64,000 bases of DNA from Micromonospora coerulea (GTDB lineage: Bacteria; Actinomycetota; Actinomycetes; Mycobacteriales; Micromonosporaceae), in the NCBI RefSeq assembly GCF_016598485.1, contig NZ_JAEMUW010000016.1, positions 1-64,000 of the forward strand, in the 5' to 3' direction. Below the pieces are notes generated by a model, which ran no database searches, was not told the DNA's origin, and was given only the letters and a program-made list of their open reading frames with translations. Positions within the stretch are counted from its first letter, which is position 1, and each line of letters starts with the position of its first letter. Below are positions 53,698 to 61,464 of this stretch, piece by piece. The position numbers were made by a program, and so were the translations under genes.

Positions 53698-54657
53698 GTG
53701 TGGACGGTGGAGGTGGCGCTGCCGGCCGGGACGACCGCTGCGGAACTGGCGGTCGGGGTACGGGCCTGGGCGGAGTCCGCCCCGCTGCGGGCCCTGGTCC
53801 GGCGCTTCGGCGGGGACTGGCCGGCCGGGGACCTCACCGCGGTGCTGGCCCGGCTGGACGAGTTCTCAGCCCGGCACTGGGACTTCCGCCAGGGGCGGGA
53901 ACGGCCGGACGCCCGGGAGCCGGCTCTCGACCCGGCGACGGTCGGGCTGATCCTCGACTCGGCCGCCGCGCTCGGCCTGGTCCGGGCCGCCGCGCCGCCC
54001 CGGCCCGGGTACGCCCACCTGGTGGTGCTCGGCGGGCTGGCACACGCCTGCCTGCGCCGGGTCGCGTACGCCGCCCACCTGCTGCGGGACGGGCCGACCG
54101 TGGACGGCGAGGTCGCCGTGCTGGGCAGCTTCCGGCCGCTGACCGGGCCCGAGCGGCGGGTCCTCGCCGACACCGGGCTGAGCGGGGAGACCGAGGTGGA
54201 CGTCCTGGACGCCGCCGTGCGCCGCTTCTTCGGGCTCGCCGCGCCGGTCGACGAGGACGGCCACGACGGCGGTCACCCGCACCACTCCTGGTCGTCGCGG
54301 ACCTACCAGCCCAACGGGCTGCCCCCGGTGCGGGTGCTCGCCGCGCCGTCCAGCGAGCCGGAGCGGCGACGCGCGCACACCGCCGACACCCAGCGGTTCT
54401 GGGCGGAGCACGTCCGGCTGCGCGGCGAGGACCAGGTGCTGATGGTGACCGCGCCGATCTACGTGCCGTTCCAGCACTGCGACGCCCTGCGTACGCTGAC
54501 CCTGCCGTACGGCTGCGGGATCGACACGATCGGCGTCGACCCGGCGCTGGCCACGCTGGCCCGGGTGCCGGAACCCACTCTCACCGCCGGGCGCTACCTC
54601 CAGGAGATCCGCTCGGCGATCCGGTCCCTGCGCGCCCTGCACGGCGTGCTGGTCTGA
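53698..54657 (+). CDS. Hypothetical protein, 319 aa
   Basis: No family is recognised. The protein is soluble and begins VWTVEVALPAGTTAAELAV. It has a conserved-looking YAHLVVLGGLAHACLRRVAYAAHLL helix pair and a His/Ser-rich GHDGGHPHHSWSSRTYQPNG segment. The C-terminal part reads VLMVTAPIYVPFQHCDALRTLTLPYGCGIDTIGVDP and looks like a hydrophobic strand-turn-helix of an alpha/beta domain (DUF218-like or hydrolase-like), but no catalytic set is evident. GTG 53698 fits the coding start. It is convergent with murD2 across 13 nt. Confidence 0.6.
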   Translation: MWTVEVALPAGTTAAELAVGVRAWAESAPLRALVRRFGGDWPAGDLTAVLARLDEFSARHWDFRQGRERPDAREPALDPATVGLILDSAAALGLVRAAAPPRPGYAHLVVLGGLAHACLRRVAYAAHLLRDGPTVDGEVAVLGSFRPLTGPERRVLADTGLSGETEVDVLDAAVRRFFGLAAPVDEDGHDGGHPHHSWSSRTYQPNGLPPVRVLAAPSSEPERRRAHTADTQRFWAEHVRLRGEDQVLMVTAPIYVPFQHCDALRTLTLPYGCGIDTIGVDPALATLARVPEPTLTAGRYLQEIRSAIRSLRALHGVLV

Positions 54658-54670
54658 CCCGCCGACGGGT

Positions 54671-56017
54671 TCACCGGGCGGTGTCGGCGACCGCCTGGGC
54701 GAAGACCTCCGAGCGGTGCTCGAAGTTGCGGAACCGGCCGTAGCTCGGGGCGGCGGGCGAGAGCAGCACCACCCCGCCGGCCGGGGTGACCTTGCGGGCC
54801 AGCCCCACGGCCGCGACCAGGTCGTCGGCGAGTTCGGCGCGGACCGCGGGCAGCCCGGCGAGCGCGTCGACGATCCGGGGCCCGCTGTCCGGGATGCCGA
54901 TCACGGTGATCTCCCGCTCGGCCAGGTGCTCCCGCAACGGGGTGTAGTCCAGCCCCCGGTCGGTGCCGCCGACGATCACCGTCAGCGGCCGGCCCTCGTA
55001 CGCGTCGATCGCGTGCATCGCCGCGTACGGGCTGGTGGCGAGGGTGTCGTCGACGAAGGTGAGGCCGGACGGGTCGGGGATCTCGGTGAGCCGGTGGGCC
55101 AGGCCCTGGAACCCGGCGACCGCGACCGCCAGGGAGTCCTTCCGGGCCACCACGTCGACGCCGAGCGCGTCGAGTACCGCGAGGGCGACGCAGAGGTTGC
55201 TCTCGTTGTGCCGGCCGACCAGCGGCAGCACCGCCCGCGGGAAGAGCGGCTGGTCACGCAGGTGGAACCACGGGGCGCCGTCCGGACCGGAGGCGACCTG
55301 GGTGGTGTCCGGGGAGCCGGCCCGCACCGCCGCGCGGTCACCGAGCTCCACGGCGAGCCGGGGATCGGCGCCGTTGACCACCACGGTGTGCGGGCCGTGG
55401 GCGAGCAGGTTGAGCTTGTCCTGGTAGTACTCGCGCTCACCGCCGTGCGCGTCGAGGTGCTCGGGGAAGAGCGCGGTGACCACGGCGACCCGGGGCGAGT
55501 CGGTCAGATCGGCGCACTGGTAGCTGGAGAGCTCCAGCACGTACAGCTCGGCCTCGGGCAGGTCGAGCAGCGGCACCCCGATGTTGCCGCCGAAGATGTT
55601 GGGCCGGTCCATCGCGGTCAGCAGGTGACTGATCAGGCTGGAGGTGGTGCTCTTGCCCTTGCTGCCGGTCACCCCGACCGTGCGGTCGGCGTGGTCGGCC
55701 ATCCAGAGGGCGCTGCCCTGGGTGACGGGCACCGCGCGCCGGCGCAGCTCCACCATCCACGGGTGGGTGTTCGGCACCCCGGGCGAACGGACCACCACGT
55801 CGGCGGCGACCAGCCGGTCGAAGCCCACCTCCCCGGTGATCAGGGGGGCCGCCTCGGCCAGCGGGCCCTCCCAGGGCAGGCTGAGGAAGTTCGCACTGTC
55901 GTCCACCGCGACCAGTCCGGCCGGGCCGTGCGCGGCGATGGCGGTCACCGCCGCCCGGCCCTCCCGGCCGGTCCCCCAGACGGCGACGGTACGTCCGCGC
56001 AGTTCAGACAGGCGCAC
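54671..56017 (-). CDS. murD2: UDP-MurNAc-L-alanine--L-glutamate ligase MurD2
   Basis: The 448-aa Mur ligase has an N-terminal Rossmann domain (VAVWGTGREGRAAV), ATP loop GSKGKST (118-124), central LELSSYQCADL and NIFGGNIGVPLL, the carbamylated-lysine region and a C-terminal domain with VIVGGTDRGLDYTPL. It resembles MurD, but it is divergently paired with murL. In that pairing the ligase adds L-Glu, which MurL then epimerises to D-Glu. GTG 56017 has GAGGAG upstream. Assignment as MurD2, not the ordinary MurD, rests on the neighbour. Confidence 0.8.
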   Translation of the reverse strand: MRLSELRGRTVAVWGTGREGRAAVTAIAAHGPAGLVAVDDSANFLSLPWEGPLAEAAPLITGEVGFDRLVAADVVVRSPGVPNTHPWMVELRRRAVPVTQGSALWMADHADRTVGVTGSKGKSTTSSLISHLLTAMDRPNIFGGNIGVPLLDLPEAELYVLELSSYQCADLTDSPRVAVVTALFPEHLDAHGGEREYYQDKLNLLAHGPHTVVVNGADPRLAVELGDRAAVRAGSPDTTQVASGPDGAPWFHLRDQPLFPRAVLPLVGRHNESNLCVALAVLDALGVDVVARKDSLAVAVAGFQGLAHRLTEIPDPSGLTFVDDTLATSPYAAMHAIDAYEGRPLTVIVGGTDRGLDYTPLREHLAEREITVIGIPDSGPRIVDALAGLPAVRAELADDLVAAVGLARKVTPAGGVVLLSPAAPSYGRFRNFEHRSEVFAQAVADTAR

Positions 56018-56105
56018 GGGCTCTCCTCGGGGGTTTCGACAACGGTCGGCGGGCAGGGTCCGACGCAGCCGGACACGGCGGACGAACCAGGGCCTAGTAT
56101 GGCGT

Positions 56106-57455
56106 GTGCCCAACGAGCAGCTCCGGCGGATGGACGCCTTCACCTTCCCGTCCTACTCGATCGACCTCGCCACCGGCGAGGCGTTGTTCGACTACGCCCT
56201 GACCGGGCCGGACGGCGAGCAGCGGTTCACCGAGGTGATCACGCTCCCGCTGCCGGCCGAACCGCCGTCGGACGAGACCGTGGCCACCCTGGACCGGGTC
56301 CTCGAACTGCTGCACCTGGTCGCCGGGGTCAGCTACTACAAGGCCGCCGCGCCGCCCCGGCTGGTGCTGCCGGCGCCGCTGGGCGCGGCCGCCGTCGAGC
56401 TGGTCACCGCCGTCTACACCAAGGGCCTCGCCGAGTACGCGTACCGCAACCAGCTGCCGCACGTGCTCGGGCTGCACCCGGAGGTGCCAGCCGGCGAGGT
56501 GACCCCGCCCCGGGTGTACGACGACTCGGACCGGCGGCCGCTGTCGGCCGTCGGCGGCGGCAAGGACTCGATCGTCAGCCTGGAGGCGCTGCGCCGGGCC
56601 GGCTTCGACCCGGTGCCCTTCTCGGTCAACCCGAACCACGTCATCGTGTCGGTCAACGAGGCCTCCGACCTGGTGCCCCTGGCGGCCCGCCGGCGGATCG
56701 ACCCGGTGCTGTTCGACCTCAACGCGGCCGGCGCGCGCAACGGGCACATCCCGGTCACCGCGATCAACTCGCTGATCGCGGTCGCCACCGCCGTGCTGCA
56801 CGGGCTCGGCCCGGTGGTGATGTCCAACGAGCGGTCCGCCTCCGACCCGAACCTGGTCTGGAACCGTCACGAGATCAACCACCAGTGGTCCAAGGGCGTC
56901 GAGGCGGAGGGGCTGCTCCGGGCCGCGCTGGCCGAGCACGCCGGGCTCACCGAGCCGTACTTCTCGCTGCTGCGGTCGCTGTCCGAGCTGCACATCGCCC
57001 GGCTCTTCGCCGCCATCGACCGGTACGACGACGTGGTGACCAGCTGCAACGCGGCGTTCAAGTTACGCGACGCGAGCGAGCGCTGGTGCCGCGACTGCCC
57101 CAAGTGCCGGTTCGTCTTCCTGGCCATGGCGCCGTTCATGTCCCGGGAGCGGATCACCCACATCTTCGGCGGCGACCTGCTGGCCGACGAGTCGCAGGTC
57201 CCGGGCTACCGGGAGCTGCTCGGGGTGGACGGGCACAAGCCGTTCGAGTGCGTCGGTGAGGTCGAGGAGTCGGTGGTGGCGCTGAGCCTGCTGGCCGAGC
57301 AGCCGCAGTGGCGCGACGCCCCGGTGGTGCGCGCCCTGGTCGACGCGCTGCCCGACACCGCGTGGTCGGCCGCCGCCACCTCGGACGTCTTCACCCCCGG
57401 CGGCCCCAACTTCGTCCCCGCCGCCTACGCCAAGGCCCTCACCGCCCTCACCTAA
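56106..57455 (+). CDS. murL: UDP-MurNAc-L-Ala-L-Glu epimerase MurL
   Basis: The 449-aa product has a PP-loop ATP motif GGGKDS (150-155) in RRPLSAVGGGKDSIVSLEALRR. It also has NPNHVIVSVNEASDLV, GPVVMSNERSASDPNLVWNRHEINHQWSKG and a cysteine cluster RWCRDCPKCRFVFLAM. These are hallmarks of MurL, which activates the terminal L-Glu with ATP and inverts it to D-Glu. This replaces the MurI racemase route. GTG 56106 is chosen; ATG 56130 is possible. The 88-nt gap to murD2 likely holds both promoters. Confidence 0.85.
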   Translation: MPNEQLRRMDAFTFPSYSIDLATGEALFDYALTGPDGEQRFTEVITLPLPAEPPSDETVATLDRVLELLHLVAGVSYYKAAAPPRLVLPAPLGAAAVELVTAVYTKGLAEYAYRNQLPHVLGLHPEVPAGEVTPPRVYDDSDRRPLSAVGGGKDSIVSLEALRRAGFDPVPFSVNPNHVIVSVNEASDLVPLAARRRIDPVLFDLNAAGARNGHIPVTAINSLIAVATAVLHGLGPVVMSNERSASDPNLVWNRHEINHQWSKGVEAEGLLRAALAEHAGLTEPYFSLLRSLSELHIARLFAAIDRYDDVVTSCNAAFKLRDASERWCRDCPKCRFVFLAMAPFMSRERITHIFGGDLLADESQVPGYRELLGVDGHKPFECVGEVEESVVALSLLAEQPQWRDAPVVRALVDALPDTAWSAAATSDVFTPGGPNFVPAAYAKALTALT

Positions 57456-57502
57456 CCCCCGCCCGGTTGCTGCCCAGCTGGGGTGAGCTGACCAGTCTGG
57501 GC

Positions 57503-58084
57503 TCAGCCGGGTACGGCGGAACTGAAGATCATGTCGAGGTGGGCGTCCAAGGCGCTCAGGGCCTGCTCGGCGGTGTACTGCCCGCCCAGCAGGTAGACCC
57601 CCAGGCCCTCCATGAGCGCCAGCAGACCGGCCGCGGCTTCGCTGGCGTTCGGCGCGGGAAGGACGCTGGCGATGAAGGCGATCAGCTGCGCGGTCTCCTC
57701 GCGGAGGCCGGCGGCGGCCGCCGGTCGGACCGCGGTGTAGGCGAGGAACGCCAGGGCCACCCGCCCGTCGCTGCGCGTCTGTTCGTCGAGCGGCAGCAAC
57801 GCCGCGATCATCGTGCGCAACAGCAGCCGTGGGCTCGGGTTGTCACCCAGCCGGGCAACCGCCTCGGTGACCCGGATCTGGCTGCGATCCCGGACCACGG
57901 CCAGCGCGAACGCCATCATCTCGTCCTTGGTGCGGAAGTAGTGCTGCACCATCCCGGCGGAGACGCCGGCCTCGGCCGCCACGTGGCGCAGGCTCACCGC
58001 CTCGAGGCCCTGCTCCGCAGCGACCCGCATCAACGCGTCGGCGATGAGCGTACGTCGCTCCTGGGGGTCGACCTTCTTGGGCAT
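57503..58084 (-). CDS. TetR-family regulator
   Basis: The 193-aa regulator has an N-terminal helix-turn-helix (ERRTLIADALMRVAAEQGLEAVSLRHVAAEAGVSAGMVQHYFRTKDEMMAFAL) and an all-helical ligand domain ending EQALSALDAHLDMIF. It is downstream of the membrane protein and PEP-utilising enzyme genes on the same strand and could bind the palindrome in front of them. The ligand is unknown. Confidence 0.9.
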   Translation of the reverse strand: MPKKVDPQERRTLIADALMRVAAEQGLEAVSLRHVAAEAGVSAGMVQHYFRTKDEMMAFALAVVRDRSQIRVTEAVARLGDNPSPRLLLRTMIAALLPLDEQTRSDGRVALAFLAYTAVRPAAAAGLREETAQLIAFIASVLPAPNASEAAAGLLALMEGLGVYLLGGQYTAEQALSALDAHLDMIFSSAVPG

Positions 58085-58187
58085 GACATCGATGCTTTCA
58101 CAGTGCGGTCGTATTGACAGCTGCTGGTCGGCGGCGCGGTGCTCCGCGACGCCCGCCTGATCGAGGGTTGCCGCCGCCGCGACGGTC

Positions 58188-58838
58188 TCATGCCGCCGAC
58201 GTGCCTCGTGAGCTGCGGAGAAAGCCGTCGGGGTCGTCGGCGTAGAGGCGCAGCTCGTCGACGGGCTCGGTCTGCCCCTTCGGCAGCACGAAGGTCGTCG
58301 GCCGACGCAGCCGGATGTCGACGCTGGTCTGGCTGCCGACCACGAGGTGCAGCACCCTGCGATCGCCATCCTCCTCGACCTGTACCGACCTGCTCGAGGG
58401 CAGCGAGCGGTAACGCTTGCTCACCGCCTCGACGTCCGCCCACGGCACGAAGATGTCGATGCCCGCGCTCAGGCGTACGCGGATCCCCGCGTCGCCGACC
58501 ACGTGGGGGTGGATCTTCATGCTCGCGAAGAGGCCGATCATCCAGAGCAGGCCCCAGACGCCGAGGGCGAGCACGATCCAGCGGGCCGGCCGCCACGGCA
58601 CCACGTTGCTGACGATGAGGTCGAAGATCGGGATTTCGACGGCCGACAGGCCGATGAAGATGCCGAGGATCGGCTTGACCACCCCGAGGTAGCCGAACGG
58701 ATCGTCGCCCGGGGCCAGGGCCAGCGGCCTGCGGCGCGCCCACAGGTACATGCTGCGCCACATCGCGCCCTCGGTCGCGGCTGCCCGGCGCAGCAGCGAG
58801 CCCGTCCCTGCTGTGGTGGGGGTCTTCGTGTCGCTCAT
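58188..58838 (-). CDS. Membrane protein with PH-like C-terminal domain
   Basis: The 216-aa protein has two to three membrane helices (YLGVVKPILGIFIGLSAVEIPIFDLIV, WIVLALGVWGLLWMIGLFASM). A cytoplasmic beta-rich domain follows, with IFVPWADVEAVSKRYRSLPSSRSVQVEEDGDRRVLHLVV, the usual shape of bacterial PH/DUF domains. Function unknown. ATG 58838 has GAGGA upstream. It begins 47 nt after the PEP enzyme gene and may be cotranscribed. Confidence 0.75.
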   Translation of the reverse strand: MSDTKTPTTAGTGSLLRRAAATEGAMWRSMYLWARRRPLALAPGDDPFGYLGVVKPILGIFIGLSAVEIPIFDLIVSNVVPWRPARWIVLALGVWGLLWMIGLFASMKIHPHVVGDAGIRVRLSAGIDIFVPWADVEAVSKRYRSLPSSRSVQVEEDGDRRVLHLVVGSQTSVDIRLRRPTTFVLPKGQTEPVDELRLYADDPDGFLRSSRGTSAA

Positions 58839-58885
58839 CGTCGTCCTCACGCGGTGGATGTTGCTGGCAGGGGCAGGTGCTGTCG

Positions 58886-61288
58886 TCAGGTGATGGTGAC
58901 GGTTCCGGCTCCGCCGTCGACGGTGATGATCTGCCCGGTCGAGATGGTGCGGGTGGCGTCGGGAACGCAGATGACAGCGGGGATGCCGTATTCACGGGCC
59001 ACGGTGGGGCCGTGGGCCATGACCGCGCCGGTCTCGGTGACCAATGCGCCGGCGGTGAGGAACAGCGGGGTCCAGCCGGGGTCCGTGGTCGCGACGACCA
59101 GGATCTCCCCCGGTTCGATGTGGGCGGTGGCCGGGTCGTGGATCACCCGGGCGGGGCCGGTCGCCCGGCCCGCTGCCGCCCCCACACCACGGAGTGCGCC
59201 GTCCGGGGTGGGCGCCGCCGGCAGGACGGTCTCGATGTCGGTGCCGTCGGACAGCAGCGCTACCGGTACCGTCCGGCGGCGCAGCTCCCGCTGGTGCACC
59301 GCCTTGCGGGAGCCGACCGCCTCCCGGTGGTCGGCGCTCTGGTGCACCGCCGTGTGCGCCTCCGCCAAGGTCAGGAACATGATGTCGCCAGGCTGCTCCA
59401 GCAGGCCGGCACCGGCCAGGTCGGCGCCGATGAGCAGCAGTTGCCGCCGCATCTCGCGCAGCCGGTACAGGCCGGCGAATTTGCCCGCCTCCCGCAGGCC
59501 CGCCAGGGACCGCGCCCGGCGCAGCAGGAACCCGGCGATCCGGCCGCGCACCGGCCGGCGGCGGCGGGCCCGCGCGACCAGCTCGTGGAGCGTCGCTTCG
59601 GCGGTAGCGGCGGCGCGGGCGAAGCGCCGGTCGGGTGCCTGTCGAGGGTCGGTGACCCGCAGATAGTTGGCGATCATGGCGAAGACCGGTGTCGGGTCCT
59701 CGTCCCAGCGGGGCACTCCGAGGTCGACCTCGGCGACGCCGCGGTGGCCGTAGCTGTCCAGGAACACCGCCAGTCCGATGTCCGGGAGCGTCCCGCGTCG
59801 GTACCGCGCGGCCAGCTCGTCCGGCGGGGTGTCGAGGAGTAACCGGCGGTGCTCGCCTGCGTGTTCGGCGATCCGCCACAGCGCCAGATCCATCTCGATG
59901 GTGACGTTGTGCGGCATCCCACCGAGCACCATGTGGATCTCGTCAGGCCCGGCGACGCCCTTGAGCAGGTGAGCCGGCAGCGCGGCCGCGAGCATGCCGG
60001 TCACGATGGGCCAGGTGATGTCGTCAGAGCTGTCCAGCGGGCCCTGTGCCTGCACGAAGCGCAGCCGTTGCGCGGCGGTCTCCAGCCCTTCCGGGGCTGC
60101 CGATCGCAGCCTCAGCTGCTCGATGGCGTCGAACATCCGTACCCGGGCCGCATCGGGCCGGGCCAGCGTCCGCACGATCCCGACCACCGCGTGCACGGCG
60201 GTCCGCAGCGGTGGGACGTTCGCGCCACCGCCGTGCTTCGTGGCGCCGTTCCGGGCGGCGAACCGGGGATCAGCCAGGACGTGCTGCATCACCGCCTGGG
60301 CCCGGGGACCGAAGTCGACCGCCATGAGTTTGACCAGTCGCTTACGGGCGGACCTGCTGCGCGCCAGATCGGTCAGGTCACCGTAGAGGCGCCCGCCGAT
60401 GTCGACGATGTCGACCCTGATGCCGAGTGCCGCGAGCATCGCCGCGACCAGCGATTTCAGGGTGGACATCCCCATCGGGGTGACGGGCTGCAGCATGCCC
60501 TGCACGTGGCCGAACTCCAGGTAGACGCGGGGCAGGGGCTTCTCGGTGTCCGGCGGAAGGGGGAACAGCGTGGTGATCGGCCGCGACTGCAGCAGCCACA
60601 CCGTGCCATGCTGGTCGATCGCCCACTCCACGTCCTGGGGACGGCCGAAATGCCCCTGCAGCCGCTCACCGACAGCCCACAGCTCCGCCAGCTGCGCCGG
60701 CGTCACGCACCCCGCGTGGTCCTGCTCCGATCCATCGAGAACGTAGTGTTGTGCGACCGTGGCGCCATCCACCACCGACGTGCCGGGCCCCGGGGCAGCG
60801 TCGACCGTCATCACGGTACGGCAGCCGGTGAGCGGGTTGGCCGTGAACAACACCCCCGCCACCTCAGCGGTGATCATCCGTTGCACGACGACGGCCATGC
60901 GCACCGTTTCGTGGTCGATGTGGTGGGCCTCGCGGTAAGCGGTCGCCCGGGCGCTGTGCAGCGACCGCCAGCACGTCTCGATCGCGGCGATCAGTTCCCC
61001 GGCGCCGGTGACGTCGAGGACGGTGTCCTGCTGTCCGGCGAAGCTCGCATCCGGCAGGTCCTCCGCGGTCGCGCTCGACCGCACCGCCACCGGACCGCCA
61101 CCGAGCTGCTCATAGGCCTCGATGATCTCCGCCTGGGGCAGCGCACCGAGCCGGCGCGCCTCGGTGGTGACGCAGAAACCCGGCGGCACCCGTTCGCCGC
61201 GCCGGATCAACTCACCGAGGGCGGCCGCCTTGCCGCCGACCAGGTCCACCATGTCGGCGGTTACCTCGGACAACGCGATCACACGCAC
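58886..61288 (-). CDS. Rifampin-phosphotransferase-like PEP-utilising enzyme
   Basis: The 800-aa product has an N-terminal ATP-grasp PEP/pyruvate-binding domain (VDLVGGKAAALGELIRRGERVPPGFCVTT, AVRSSATAEDLPDASFAGQQDTVLDV, DVEWAIDQHGTVWLLQSRPITTL). A middle domain begins VYLEFGHVQGMLQPVTPMGMSTLKS, as in rifampin phosphotransferases. The C-terminal swivelling domain carries the phospho-histidine in GAVMAHGPTVAREYGIPAV (His759). Known relatives phosphorylate rifampicin using ATP. It is shorter than the about 865-aa type enzyme and lacks the known rifamycin-associated element upstream, so another substrate is possible. GTG 61288 follows GGAGG. Confidence 0.8.
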   Translation of the reverse strand: MRVIALSEVTADMVDLVGGKAAALGELIRRGERVPPGFCVTTEARRLGALPQAEIIEAYEQLGGGPVAVRSSATAEDLPDASFAGQQDTVLDVTGAGELIAAIETCWRSLHSARATAYREAHHIDHETVRMAVVVQRMITAEVAGVLFTANPLTGCRTVMTVDAAPGPGTSVVDGATVAQHYVLDGSEQDHAGCVTPAQLAELWAVGERLQGHFGRPQDVEWAIDQHGTVWLLQSRPITTLFPLPPDTEKPLPRVYLEFGHVQGMLQPVTPMGMSTLKSLVAAMLAALGIRVDIVDIGGRLYGDLTDLARSRSARKRLVKLMAVDFGPRAQAVMQHVLADPRFAARNGATKHGGGANVPPLRTAVHAVVGIVRTLARPDAARVRMFDAIEQLRLRSAAPEGLETAAQRLRFVQAQGPLDSSDDITWPIVTGMLAAALPAHLLKGVAGPDEIHMVLGGMPHNVTIEMDLALWRIAEHAGEHRRLLLDTPPDELAARYRRGTLPDIGLAVFLDSYGHRGVAEVDLGVPRWDEDPTPVFAMIANYLRVTDPRQAPDRRFARAAATAEATLHELVARARRRRPVRGRIAGFLLRRARSLAGLREAGKFAGLYRLREMRRQLLLIGADLAGAGLLEQPGDIMFLTLAEAHTAVHQSADHREAVGSRKAVHQRELRRRTVPVALLSDGTDIETVLPAAPTPDGALRGVGAAAGRATGPARVIHDPATAHIEPGEILVVATTDPGWTPLFLTAGALVTETGAVMAHGPTVAREYGIPAVICVPDATRTISTGQIITVDGGAGTVTIT

Positions 61289-61304
61289 CTGCGGCCTCCC
61301 CTGT

Positions 61305-61357
61305 TGCAATGCACCTGCATTGCAGCGAGCATATCCGCTGGCAATGCAACTGCAATG
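61305..61357. promoter_or_regulatory. Palindromic operator upstream of the PEP-utilising enzyme
   Basis: TGCAATGC-ACCT-GCATTGCA (61305-61324) is a perfect dyad with 8-bp arms, 17 nt before the start codon. The half-site GCAATG recurs twice at 61341-61357 (GCAATGCAACTGCAATG). The arrangement fits a TetR- or GntR-type repressor site over the promoter; the TetR gene at 57503 is the nearest candidate. Confidence 0.65.
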
Positions 61358-61464
61358 TCAACGGGGGTCGAGCGTAGCCCGTGCTCTCCTTGGCGGCGAC
61401 TTCATGATCAACCGGACCGTGGGTCAGCGGCCCGGGCCGGGAGGGGGCTCGGCGGGCAGGCGGG

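Noticed and set aside
61305..61324. Palindrome as the known rifamycin-associated element
   Set aside because: Its arms (TGCAATGC/GCATTGCA) do not match the published GGGGCTTGCGGCAAGCCCC-type element, so it is reported as a different operator.
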